Source: Argyresthia goedartella (lineage: Eukaryota; Arthropoda; Insecta; Lepidoptera; Argyresthiidae). Taken from it: a stretch of 64,000 nucleotides of DNA. The stretch spans positions 36,474,383 to 36,538,382 of the forward strand of contig OX463814.1 of assembly GCA_949825045.1 (NCBI GenBank), in the 5' to 3' direction. The stretch's first letter is position 1; every line of letters starts with the position of its first letter. Below are positions 1-10,099 of the stretch, one piece after another. A program made the position numbers and the translations under genes. Below the pieces are notes generated by a model, which saw only the letters and a program-made list of their open reading frames with translations, was not told the origin of the DNA and made no database searches.

Positions 1-314
1 CGCTACGTTGGCGGCTTGCAAGAGAAAACTGAGATGATATTTTATGATACGACTGACCGCGACGGTATCCATTTAACATGAATTAACTGATAGGCTATAT
101 TGTGACACACGACTGCCCAAGGCGGTCTCCTACGAGCAAGGCTTGATTGAATGAAGGACTGGTTGAGACTTTTTATACATGAAGCAACGTTTTCAGAGAC
201 AGGTAGCCTAACGACTACAACTGATCGGTCGCTCCACAGTATCGATTTTTACAAAATGATATACCACGTTAATTTGGATTAACATCTTGCATGATTTAGA
301 ATTTGTCAAATATT
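1..314. other. Unassigned sequence
   Basis: I see no open reading frame, repeat or RNA signal here. It may be the far-decayed upstream part of the LINE fragment that becomes recognisable at about 315. Confidence 0.4.
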
Positions 315-663
315 ATGATATTTTCTGATGATCTCTTATATTTAAAGAAGATCGATATGTTCAGAACTATGACGAAATAAATAACGCTCTTGGATAACTT
401 AAAATTTACTTTACGGTTAACAATCTAGTGCTTAATGCGAATAAAAGTAAATGTATGAAATTCACTTGGCCCAATGTGTTAATTCCATAAAAAAATATGT
501 TATATTAAATAGAGTTACTGATACTGACAGTGCAGATTTACTGGAGATAACACTTGACTCGAAACTACCATACAGCCCTCACATTACATCTTTATCGGTG
601 AGACTAAGGTCAGTTGCATATGCTGTGAGACAAATTGGTAGTAGCTTTCCTTGCATTACATAG
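315..663 (+). pseudogene. Decayed LINE reverse transcriptase fragment
   Basis: Three-frame reading gives pieces of a CR1/Jockey-like reverse transcriptase. A degraded active-site block (DDLLYLKKI, first position of FADD lost) is followed by LxLNANKSKCMKFTW and then by a region resembling LGI-LDSKLPYSPHI-L-VRLRSVAYAVRQI. The order and spacing match the palm-to-thumb part of LINE ORF2. Frameshifts and stops separate the pieces, and only the last 70 codons (451-663) are open. It is a dead fragment with no visible 5' or 3' end. The family assignment is from motif order only. Confidence 0.6.
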
Positions 664-740
664 ATTTAAATGACATTAAAAAGGGTTCGTAAGAATCTAT
701 TTTAAAATAAATATATTAAGGTTTGAAGTTTGAACTACGG

Positions 741-1340
741 TTACGGAAGGAAATAAACTAGCAGTGAAGAATCTGATTCAACAAAATAGTTGCAACTGCG
801 ACACCGGCACGTACGTATGCTTCCTAGCAGCGTCCGCGGCCATGGCCCCGTAATGCGGCGTAGTAACTGTATGAGTATTCTGCATGAAACCACGTCACCA
901 CCGTGCGCCTCATGGCGTGGAGGTATACGAGCGGGAAGAAGGATCTGTAGGAGATCTTCCGGGTGTTCAAGGAGACTTAACCTGATGACTTCCCGAACTA
1001 CGTGGCCTGCAACCTCGATAAGCTGCCGCCGGTAACATTCAACCACGATGCCGGTAACATTCAACATCGTGCGGCTGCAGGGCGACGTTCAACTATTATA
1101 CTGTAATCCCAGGAGGACACGAATGCTACTGTGTCTTGCCATGCTCATGGCTGCCGCTCGCGCTCCTACCTCCTGCCGCTGAACAGCAGTAGCTGCTGAT
1201 CAGCAGTACCCGCCCGAGGTCCGCCCAACGCGACCATTAATGGAAATGGATTTTCTGGTATAAATCAGGAAGTGACTCCAGACACAGCTTCAATCAGCGG
1301 AGCTCCACCTCCACCTGCAGTGCCTTAAAGCTGCCTCTCC
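741..1340 (+). pseudogene. Decayed ORF, probably transposon-derived
   Basis: This stretch is GC-richer than its surroundings. Read across frames on the plus strand it gives a protein-like segment with VEVYER, EIFRVFKET and DFPNYVACNLDKLPPVTFNH, interrupted by stops and frame changes. The codon texture looks coding, but I cannot name the family; an ORF1 or gag-like protein of a retroelement is one possibility. A short duplication (GCCGGTAACATTCAAC twice, near 1029-1063) has further disturbed it. Shadow frames on the minus strand (741-1067) are open by chance of base composition. A function is not assigned. Confidence 0.3.
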
Positions 1341-2760
1341 CACGGCATGGTGCAGATCTACTTTTCCCAACTTTACATCCTGGAAAGGCTAAAGAAAAAT
1401 ACACCGTGCCGTCTCAAGCAGATGATAGAGGTCGCGACAGAAAAGATAAGGCTCCTGCCCTTCAAAATCTGGGTGCTGGCGAAACTCAAGAAGATTTTCT
1501 TGACCAAAGATTACTGGGTAGAGGGCAAGGTCAACCAACACTTAAGGGAAGTGAGATACTTTTATATACTTATATCTATATCTTATTTTAGGTGTTCATT
1601 GATATGGGGTTTTAGCTCGACATAAAAATTTATTGTTATTTAAACAGGCGAATCACATACAAGGATATTCAGCAATTTCTGCAGATTGGATCGGAAAGAA
1701 AATGGACGCATTTTATATAGCCATCTTGGCGTGAGGAGGATCGTTTCACGACACTCAGAATCACGTGGGCGTGGAATGGTGGCGCGATATGATTGAAAAA
1801 TTTTAAACAGGTCTCTTCTCCGATTTAACTATACAAACAAAGCACCAGTCAACAGTATGACTGTTTCAAAACGAACCAAGGTGTGCAAAAGTAAAACGAT
1901 TCAGAAGCGCCGGAAAAAGTTTGATTGCTTGTTTTTCTTCTAAACGGGGTGTATAGCCCCCATAACATTTTGAAATCAAAGTAGCATCTATGCGGAATGG
2001 TACATTATCAAATATTTGCAAGATGTTTTTGCTGCTGTGGACAATAAGCGAACGAACACCATTCCGCACCGGGGCTCCGAGGACTTTTGCTCCACCGAGA
2101 GGAAGCGCCCGCACACTCAGCAATCAATACGAGGGGCTTCCTAGACACTACGCCGGTTAAACGTTTGGATCATCCACTTTAAAGTCCTGATTAAGCAGTT
2201 CTTCTTATTCCCAAAAAAATTAATTCAGCTCAAAAAGTTTTTATCGCCGGAGGAAGCGCTCAGGGCGTTCGCGATGACCGTAGAAGTGGTATCAGTGGCA
2301 GACTAGATAACAATGGTTTGAAAATTGGTTAAGACGCATGAAACTTTATAAAGATGCTTTGAAAAGATTTTTTAAGAAAAATATAACCTACAGTTTTTTT
2401 TTTTTCATCATTTCCATATACATTTGTTCGAATAGCATTACCCTCTTTCTCAAGTGGGGTAAAAAATAGTTTAACAGTTTTACCATGATTTCCAGCAGAA
2501 TTAACTGAGCATATCTGTCTCTATAGTAAAATAATTCTCTTGGCCGTGGAGGAAAACTCTTGAAATTTAAAGTGGCTATGCAATTGGGATAAGTAGAGCT
2601 CAAGTTAAAGTTTTTTCTTATAAAGCATAAGTAGATGACTGTCACTTTTAATTTCTAGGTATAGTTCTTGCAAATGAAAAGCGCGCGTGCCAGTGTGTTT
2701 TGCCAAGTGTTGCCAGTGAGAGTGTATGGAGCCGGGAGACCTTGCATGTTATCAATAAGA
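1341..2760. other. Unassigned sequence
   Basis: Small ORFs occur (for example 1347-1625 plus and 1866-2123 minus), but none shows a recognisable domain, splice signals or a conserved pattern. No repeat boundary is evident. Confidence 0.4.
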
Positions 2761-2960
2761 CCTCTGTGGCGCAGCGGTTGTGGCTCTGCCTACCATGCGA
2801 GAGGTCCCGGTTTCGATCCCCGGCTGGGTGTGAAAGAAAAAACCCCAGGCCTTGGATATTTATATGTGTGAGACGTCGCTGTTTCTGGTAGCCACGACAC
2901 AGGGTATCCTAGTGTGGGGCCAGAAGCAATGTATGTGCCTGTATGTAAATGTTTATATTT
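2761..2960 (+). repeat. tRNA-derived SINE, family A, copy 1
   Basis: The head resembles a tRNA gene: an A-box-like stretch (GTGGCGCAGCGG) and a B-box-like GGTTTCGATCC sit about 45 bp apart. A body shared with other copies in this window follows, including GGTATCCTAGTGTGGGGCCAG near 2907-2930. Other copies lie at about 23.5, 39.6 and 52.2 kb. It would be transcribed by RNA polymerase III and mobilised by a LINE. The tRNA-like head is not a functional tRNA gene, because the cloverleaf is incomplete and the sequence runs on into the SINE body. Confidence 0.75.
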
Positions 2961-3171
2961 ATGTTTAAAACAGTGGTCTAATGTAGAGAAAGGCAAAAAA
3001 ATAATGGAGCAAAGCTTATTTGTAAATATCTTCATCAATATAATAAAGAACTTTGAATTTGACTTGATTATGACTGTGACCCATACCTATATTCGCTCAT
3101 GATTTGCAGAAACTCTAGAAAAACTAATTACTCACAATAACGCCCTCGTTTCTACATTGCAATATCGACGT

Positions 3172-3365
3172 CCCGAATGGCCGAGTCGGCATTGACCCTG
3201 CCTACGAAGCCAAGGGTCCCGAGTTCGAGTCCCGCTGGGGGCAAATATTTGTTTGACGAGAACGGATGTTCCTAGCCTACCTAGTCATGGTTGTTTATCT
3301 ATCTAAGTATAATATTCATCTATATAAGTATGTGTATCGTTGTCTCGTACCCAAGATACAGTACA
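3172..3365 (+). repeat. tRNA-derived SINE, family B, copy 1
   Basis: It starts CCCGAATGGCCGAGTCGGCA and carries a B-box-like GAGTTCGAGTCCC. The body shared with the copies at 33.1 and 45.1 kb follows (GGGGGCAAATATTTGTTTGA, then GTATGTGTATCGTTGTCT). The 3' end is lost at about 3350, where a LINE tail begins. Confidence 0.7.
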
Positions 3366-3399
3366 TTACGTACCCTTTTGTAACCCCTGAATAAATAAA

Positions 3400-3755
3400 T
3401 AAACATCCTAACCTACGGTGCTCAGACATTTGTCTTTGACCGAACTTCAAAAGTAGCGTCCTGAGTGTTCGTAGGACGGACCGCATAAGGAACACCACAC
3501 TGCGCTCCTTAACTGGCAACGCTGATGTGGGTGTACAGACCGCCATGCTAAAGTGGAACTGGGCCGGCCACGTAAGTCGTATGCACCCAGACCAGACAGA
3601 TGGGTGATAATCATAACTGACTTGTTCTTGAAGGGACCTTGACTAGTTTCTGCCGGGATGGCTGGAGGTGGCACAGACCAGGGAAGTGTGGACGGAAAAG
3701 GGGGAGCAGTCTTTGCCCAGCAGTGGCAGATCGAAATGGCTACATAAAAATACAA
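3400..3755 (+). pseudogene. RTE-type LINE C-terminal remnant
   Basis: Frame-shifting translation gives RxxLRTDRIRNTTLRSLTGN, then AMLKWNWAGHVSRM, then a tail like the EAFAQQW-block that ends RTE-like ORF2 proteins. The block order (A-LKW-WAGH, a stretch rich in W, a QQW tail) matches the end of RTE-clade reverse transcriptases as I know them. Stops and frame changes make it dead. An AT-rich tandem array begins directly after it, as is common at the 3' end of such elements. Confidence 0.55.
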
Positions 3756-4195
3756 AAAATTAATGAAATTTATGAAATAAAATGAAATTTATGAAATATA
3801 ATGAAATTTATGAAATAAAATGAAATTTATGAAATAAAATGAAATTTATGAAATAAAATGAAATTTATGAAATAAAATGAAACTTATGAAATAAAATGAA
3901 ACTTATGAAATAAAATGAAATTTATGAAATAAAATGAAATTTATGAAATAAAATCAAATAAACGAAATAAAATAAAATTTATGCAATAAAATAAAATTTA
4001 TGAAATAAAACGAAATTTATTGAATAAAATGAAATGTATTAAATTAAATTAATTTCATTTAATTAAATGAAATTTATTAAAATAAATTAAATTTGTGAAT
4101 TTAAATGACATTAATGAAATTCAATAAAATTTATGAAAATAAAAGAAATATATGAAATTAAATGAATTTTACGAAAATAAATGAAATTTATTTTA
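3756..4195 (+). repeat. AT-rich minisatellite, 19-bp unit
   Basis: A unit of the form TGAAATTTATGAAATAAAA repeats about ten times nearly perfectly between 3770 and 3960, then degenerates to about 4195. It abuts the 3' end of the RTE-type remnant, so it probably grew from that element's 3' tail. Confidence 0.9.
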
Positions 4196-4907
4196 TTTCA
4201 CAATATCATGAATCACAAAATTTATTGAAGGTCCTGGTTACTTAACTAGGCTATAACTTATAACTTGTATTTAAGAAGCCAGTTCCTCTCACATGCAGTA
4301 TGATTAGGAGGTGTTTAAGACGATCATAAAACTAACAAGTGCAACAAAGAATTGAAATAGAACACGTCTACTTTATTTACCGTGCCGCCTCACCCGGCCA
4401 CTTTTGAATAACTTCTTAATATTTAATGTCAGCTCGGAAGCCACTGGCTAGCCCACTTTCTAATCGTCAACTTGGAAATAATTAATTATTTTGTATACTT
4501 CATGTTCCGTTTTAATTGGGGGAGAAAGTCGTTTAAAATTAATGTGAGTCATCTCGTTTCTCATCATAGCGAGACGTTAAATGAACGTGGATTATTGCCC
4601 CCCCCCCTCCCCTTGCCTTATAGCAGAAGTCTGCGGGGGGTTCAATTGTTTAAGGAACTGCGAAATAGGTACATAATAATTTTGTCTTTAAATATCGCAA
4701 AGTTATTTCAAGTGTTGTGTGGTTGGTTTCTTTTCGACGCTTTAAAACAATTATTTCGAAGACTTTAAAGAATTTGCTAGGCTTGAGAATTTTTCAGGTT
4801 ATTTTAGTATTACCTACCCGAGTAACAATATCGCCTCGTATCGTATCGTACTCGTCTCATAAAAGTAGATGCCTGTGGATGGAAAATATAATGTAAAAAG
4901 GTAAATA
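4196..4907. other. Unassigned sequence
   Basis: It contains a C8 run near 4601 and no supported gene. A 98-codon plus-strand ORF (4472-4768) lacks domains or signals. Confidence 0.4.
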
Positions 4908-6216
4908 CATAGTCAGGTCATAAGTTCTGTCACATGTGCAATATGAAATAATTTAGACAAGTTTATTATTTATGTAAACATTTATATAGCAAAATGAACT
5001 TAATAAAACATAGATTCTTATGGTAATAAAGTTTATTCAAAATGACCCCCGCGATTTTGAATACAGGGCTTTATTCTGCGCGGCCAGTCATCTATCGCAG
5101 CACGAACGAGGTCCATGTTAATATCGGCGGCTGCCTTAATCAAGGATGCCTTGAGTGACTCCAAATCAGGATGAGGCTTTGAGCAGGCCTTTTCCTCCAA
5201 GTATTGCCATATCTTGTAATCTAACGGACTCAAATTTGGACTGGAGGAGGGCCAGTCTTCGTGCCGGATGAAGTCGATTTCACTCGCCGCCAGCCAGTCT
5301 TGTGTGCTTTTCGCTCTATGAGCTGGCGCAGAATCTTGTTGGAATACCCAGTGCCTGTTATTAAACATGGTATGAGAAACAGGTTCCACAAGGTTCTTGA
5401 GGACTGTATTTTGGTACACAACTGCATTCGTTTTTACGCCTTTCTCACAAAAATGTACCTCAGTTAAGCCCCAATAAGAGACTCCCAACCAAACCATGAG
5501 CGAGGATGGAAAATGACCTCGTTGGACACACGGAATACGGTTGCTCGCTTCTTCACTGCTGTGTGCGTACACCTTATCATTTTGTTTGTTGTAGCTCTCT
5601 TCCACGGTGAAAATTTTTTCATCCGAAAAAAGAATTTCCCGATGCTTTTTTCCCGCGTACCGCTTCAACAAAGCGCGGCATCTCTTCAGTCTCAGGTCCA
5701 TTAAACGAGCGTCCAAACGATGTCCTGTTTTTCTTCGATATGCCCTAAGCCCTAACTCTTCATTTAACACCCTTTTCACCGTGGTCCTGCTCAACCCCAT
5801 CTGAAGGGCCAACAGTTTCTGCTTACGTATGGGATTTCTTTGAATTTGCGCCTTTACAGCTTTTATCACTGCTGGAGTCCTAACAGAGCGAGGGCGACCA
5901 CTTCTTGACCTGTCATCTACACTAGAGTCTTCATTGTATCGTTTTATGGTACGATAAACGAATCTTTTGGTTATATTCAAATTTTTCAGTAAGTCGAAAA
6001 TCTGAATTGGCGCGTAACCGCAACGATGCAACGCAATAACTGCGACACGGTCTTCTTTAAGTGTCCACTCCATATTTAAAAATGAGGAAAATTCTAAAAA
6101 GTACACATTTTTATTTTCATGAAAAATTCGAAATTCGAATTCAATAAACTTTTTTGTGGCCAGCGTTCTAAATTCAAAAGTTTTTATTGTGTGACAGAAC
6201 TTATGACCTGACTATG
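4908..6216 (-). mobile_element. Mariner (DD37D, maT-like), copy A
   Basis: This is a 1,309-bp element flanked by TA dinucleotides (4906-4907 and 6217-6218). Its inverted ends share AGTCAGGTCATAAGTTCTGT and the following bases. It encodes one intronless transposase on the minus strand. Two further copies of the same size occur at 31.5-32.8 kb (split) and 47.8-49.1 kb. TA target duplication and inverted ends are hallmarks of the IS630-Tc1-mariner superfamily. Confidence 0.92.
5033..6073 (-). CDS. Mariner transposase, DD37D type (copy A)
   Basis: This is a 346-aa transposase that cuts and pastes its own element in the nucleus. The N-terminal third is a paired helix-turn-helix DNA-binding region; GRPRS lies near residue 73 as the hook between the two parts. 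The catalytic domain shows Asp in LFSDEKIF, Asp in QQDSAPAH and a third Asp in SPLDYKIW, with 37 residues between the last two, which puts it in the DD37D (maT-like) group. The open frame extends 11 codons further upstream (to 6106). I prefer the Met that begins MEWTLKEDR because the homologous start is kept in copies B and C and mariner proteins typically begin like this. One oddity: SPDL, kept in the other two copies, reads SPNL here, though this Asp is not the catalytic one. The frame is fully open, so activity is possible but not shown. Confidence 0.88.
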   Translation of the reverse strand: MEWTLKEDRVAVIALHRCGYAPIQIFDLLKNLNITKRFVYRTIKRYNEDSSVDDRSRSGRPRSVRTPAVIKAVKAQIQRNPIRKQKLLALQMGLSRTTVKRVLNEELGLRAYRRKTGHRLDARLMDLRLKRCRALLKRYAGKKHREILFSDEKIFTVEESYNKQNDKVYAHSSEEASNRIPCVQRGHFPSSLMVWLGVSYWGLTEVHFCEKGVKTNAVVYQNTVLKNLVEPVSHTMFNNRHWVFQQDSAPAHRAKSTQDWLAASEIDFIRHEDWPSSSPNLSPLDYKIWQYLEEKACSKPHPDLESLKASLIKAAADINMDLVRAAIDDWPRRIKPCIQNRGGHFE

Positions 6217-8416
6217 TATTATTTGCTAAGCATGAAGCTGCGAGGTGAGCTACGAGTTTACTCTGACGCGTAGCACATGCTACGAAAAAGAATGTAAAAG
6301 TTGCAAGCACAAAACTATGGAAATGACAGCGTAACAGCAGTCTGTATATTTTGTTTTACGGGAATTGAATATCAAGCTACTTCGTTTGCTCATTCCTTGG
6401 TTTCATCAGTTATTCGCTCATAAATAGGATAGAGCACGTTTAGCCATTAAACAAAGCTCTTTTCCTTCATCGCGACAAACATTCAATAAAATGAAACCTA
6501 CGACGACGTATAATTCTTCTATCTCGGCCAACTCTTCCAATAACGCCTAAGGGATCGTTCACATAGGTTCTTGCAAACAGTGAGCCGCCGACGACGTAAG
6601 CATAACTCGTGTTTTGTGTTGATATTATTATTTGCGAAAAATAGTCGCCAAGAAATTCTAATAATTAAATAAATACTTAAAGGTTTTAGAAATTTTTTTG
6701 GTCACTATAAAATGTTGTCAGTTAACTAATTGGGTAACAGTTTTGACTAAGAGATGTTTCAAATGAACAGCGCGCGCGTCGTCGATACGATATCGATGCG
6801 TCAAAGTCTGCTGTCGACACGTTTTAAGCCTGATGTCCACAGCTGCCGACGTGTTGTATTGCTAATTTTTACATGCATTTATTATGTTAGTAGGATATTG
6901 TTAACATTAGTGGTACAGGATGTCCAAACCGCGTAATGCCCTCTCACTCGCTCGCGCACGGTGCCAGATATACTGAATAGTGGCCGACTATTCCTAAACA
7001 GTCAGTCGGCGCGCTTAAAGATGGCGGTTAACTGTGAGCTATACACAATTAAATGGGTCAGTATGGTAAAAAGGCCTGTTTTTTTTGTTGTTGTTAAGAA
7101 CTAAACTTGAACGGTTTAAGTGGCAATGAAAACTGCATTCTTAGATTTATTTGAAAAACTAATACCCATTTCGGCAATGATATTGAAGAAAACATAAACA
7201 TTTATAAACAGGCACATATAGTTTACGACAGGATGTAATGGCAATCGGGAAGACATGATTAAAATCCATCTCTGCAGCGGCGGAGCCCGGTTCGCATAGC
7301 GGACTGGACCTTCCCCTGGGCGCCGTTTCTAATGCGTTTTTCCGTTGCAAATGTAAGCAAATACGGAGGTAAGCCAAACAAGAACTGAACACAATATTTC
7401 TAGTGGAGATTGGCTTTTTGTTTTTGAAAGTGATTTGAAAGTGAATTGTAACCTCTTTTGGACATTTGTTGTCACATTATATGGTTTAAAATCAGCTATT
7501 GTATAGGAGGACGTCAAAAAGCGATTTGGTGGTAAATGGCCGGTTGGCCATTCAAGCACTAGGGCCGCGACCTTGTATTATTAAGGCTCGTACAGGACCC
7601 ACCATGTCCTCACTGTGGCTTGGAGAAAAGTAGCCAGCACTTCTTGGAAGAATGAGTAATATATTCAAAAATAAGGTGGTGAACACTAGGTGTTAAATCC
7701 ACGCCTCAACCGAAAGGGTGGGATCTGTGAAGGGTATTTTTACAGTGGAATGTCACGAAGTAGTACTGACCTTGACGCCGTTGACTGGTATGCGAAAGTT
7801 CAGATTCGAGGCAGGAGTACGGGATGAGGAACACAAGGGTGGGGGGTGTTGGGAGTCGAATCTTACTCGTGTCTTAGCCCGCTGCTGGTGCTGTCGTGAT
7901 GCTGCCGACTGCAAGGGTCGCTATCAGAACGCGACGAATTGGTGACCGAATCACTTCAACCTTTCACAGCACGAAGCACTCACTACGATGACGTGAACTT
8001 ATTTCTTACAACTTATTTCTTGTAGATTATTACGAGATTATTATAAATAACATTCAGCCAAAGCCCCGATGCTTGACGCCGAAAATTTTACCACGTGCAA
8101 AGTGACAGCTAGCTAGTGATGTCCCGATCACTCGCGGTCAATCGCGCAACAAAAAAAAAGGTGCGTTCCGAAGCATAAATATTAAACACTAGGTATTTCG
8201 ACATCCTAGAATTAATCAAGCGAACAAGAAGATTTGGGGAGGGACATCTGTTGATCTAACAGTAACCAGTGCCCAAACACTGGCAATTGGGTGAAGTAGT
8301 CACGATAGAGGACCGATCACCCGCCTTCTGTGGTTCAGCGGGCGTCCCACCTCATAATCAAAATCATCATCCTACCTGTGGCGAACTATACGTTGCTTCT
8401 GGCCCCACACCAGGAT
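6217..8416. other. Unassigned sequence
   Basis: I find no supported gene or repeat boundary across this 2.2-kb stretch. Short ORFs (6754-6936 plus, 7159-7559 minus, 7718-7945 plus) carry no domain signature. Confidence 0.4.
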
Positions 8417-8640
8417 AGAAATAGAAATAGAAATGACTTTATTAACACGCATTATACAGTAGAGACAATTGATTAATACACGGTCATAGTGTTAATAGGA
8501 CCCGGCTCAGCAATGCTGAGCTCAGACGGGTCTCAGCTCAGCGCTGGTTTTCAGCCGGACCTTCGGAACACAGGACTACCACATACACACATAATTATAA
8601 TAACAGTAAACTAAAGAACAACAGGATACCCAGTGTAGTG
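8417..8640 (-). repeat. Possible LINE 3' untranslated tail
   Basis: Read on the minus strand it ends in an AATAAAG-containing stretch followed by an ATTTCT microsatellite (plus strand AGAAATAGAAATAGAAAT at about 8418-8435). That is the usual end of several LINE families. No coding part is attached, so the call rests on the tail alone. Confidence 0.35.
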
Positions 8641-8984
8641 CATGGAAAACTTATATGATTTCTTAGATACCAATGGCGCAAGTCATACACGCCCTAAGGT
8701 AGCCAAACACGTAAATTCAAAGATTTTCTATTGCGGATTTAATATCAATCCGGATGCGATTCCTTTCCGTGCGGACGTGCGCGGAATCCGCCGGAGCCGT
8801 GATATGAACCTGATCGAGATAATGTCGGGGGGAATAGTGTGTTGGCTTATTTGATGCTGTCGTTTTGCTATTACAACTATCGATAATTTATTCGTTAAAA
8901 GAAAAATACTAGTAACTTAGAAACACAGTTTTTCCCATATGGGATTGTGCCCACTTTTAGCCAGTTATCCATAAGATCTTGAGA

Positions 8985-9235
8985 AGAGCTCCATGGTCTA
9001 ATGGGTTTCACGTTTGCTTTTCACACAGGAGATGCAGGTTTGAAACCTCACTGCTTACAGTGCCCGGGAGTTAATAATGCACATAGTATAGTAGCGTCAT
9101 CTCTGTCGTACGAAGCACTAACTGCGAACGAGTGCAACAGGAGATGACACTATACTATGTGCATTTTTAACTGCCGGGCACTGTGTTGATGAGATAATAA
9201 ATTTATCTTAAGTACATAATCTGACTTTCAGTATT
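8985..9235 (+). repeat. SINE family C, interrupted by a MITE
   Basis: The head TGGTCTAATGGGTTTCACG and the B-box-like AGGTTTGAAACCTC indicate a tRNA-derived SINE. The same head recurs at about 9970 and at 58205. The uninterrupted copy at 9970 reads from the head straight to GCTAATGAGATAAT. Here that junction is split by the hairpin element at 9057-9184. Confidence 0.6.
9057..9184. mobile_element. Hairpin MITE, 128 bp
   Basis: Nearly the whole element is an inverted repeat. The left arm starts ACAGTGCCCGGGAGTTAA and continues through TGCACATAGTATAGT; the right arm is its complement with a few mismatches and a 2-bp gap. Arms are about 48 bp each with a loop of roughly 25 bp. It has no coding capacity. 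The superfamily is unknown because I cannot fix the target duplication. Confidence 0.75.
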
Positions 9236-9395
9236 TCGAATTACACCTTAAGCTGTAGGTCCCGCCTACTATCGCTACGTGACAGTGGTGGTAAAACCCC
9301 TCCATCAACCCTCAATGAGCCCGTAAGGCGGAGTTACTCGTATCCGGAAAAAGGCCTATGCCTCTCGGTGGGGATATTAATGGGCTACATTTATT
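9235..9395 (+). repeat. Unclassified repeat shared with 12.27 kb, copy 1
   Basis: It shares a ~165-bp sequence with 12266-12440: TTAAGCTG(T/A)AGGTCCCG, CTACTATCGCTA, then CTCGGTGGGGA(T/C)ATTAAT. The style resembles the 3' untranslated region of a LINE, but no coding part is attached. Confidence 0.55.
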
Positions 9396-9965
9396 TAATA
9401 CTCCACTTTGCATGACAAGGGGCTAGCCCAGAAATTGAGATATGAAGGTTTTGTCTAAACCCTGAAATCAAAATAACTGGACCAAAATGACAGTTGGTGG
9501 GTTGCCGCAATAAATGAATAAGAACATATAAATACAAAAAAAACGCAGAAGTTAACGAGAAAATATAAATACAAATCAAATAAACTAATCGATGTATTTT
9601 TATGATCAAATACACCTGTATATCGATTGTAGTGTTTCAATCATTACATTAATAGGAGTAACAAGTTTGCAACATTAACCTTTAATATGTTTCCACCAAC
9701 CTGTCATTCTCGTCCAGTTATTTAAAGCTCAGTGTATACCCGCACATGTTTTTATCACCATTAATTAGAACGTCCTTATTATGTACCTATGATAAATTAC
9801 TTTCTCATTGGCACCGGAACCGCACCCGCGCCTCCAGCATGAGGAGCGAGCGATAAACCATTCATCCACAGGAGCTCACTAGACTTAGCTAAACGTAAGG
9901 TTTTTAGATTCAGTTAAACTTTCTAAAACAATAAAGTTAACAAATAACTTGACTCCGTGCTCCTA
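9396..9965. other. Unassigned sequence
   Basis: No gene or repeat boundary is seen. Two overlapping minus-strand ORFs near 9400-9640 are low-complexity and unsupported. Confidence 0.35.
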
Positions 9966-10060
9966 AAAAGAGGTCCGTGGTCTAATGGGTTTCACGTTTG
10001 AATCCTGACCATGTGCTAATGAGATAATTAATACATCTTATGTACAGTATCAGATGTTCT
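9966..10060 (+). repeat. SINE family C, short copy
   Basis: It carries the same TGGTCTAATGGGTTTCACGT head as the copy at 8985, then GAATCCTGACC and GCTAATGAGATAAT. This is the uninterrupted version of the site that a MITE occupies in the 8985 copy. Confidence 0.55.
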
Positions 10061-10099
10061 TATAATTAAATTTAAAATCAATAACCGAGCTAAAGATAA

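Noticed and set aside
3756..4195. CRISPR-like array
   Set aside because: The repeats are contiguous 19-bp units without unique spacers in an insect genome; it is a minisatellite.
5261..5804. Plus-strand ORFs opposite mariner copy A
   Set aside because: They are antisense shadows of the transposase and recur opposite copies B and C.
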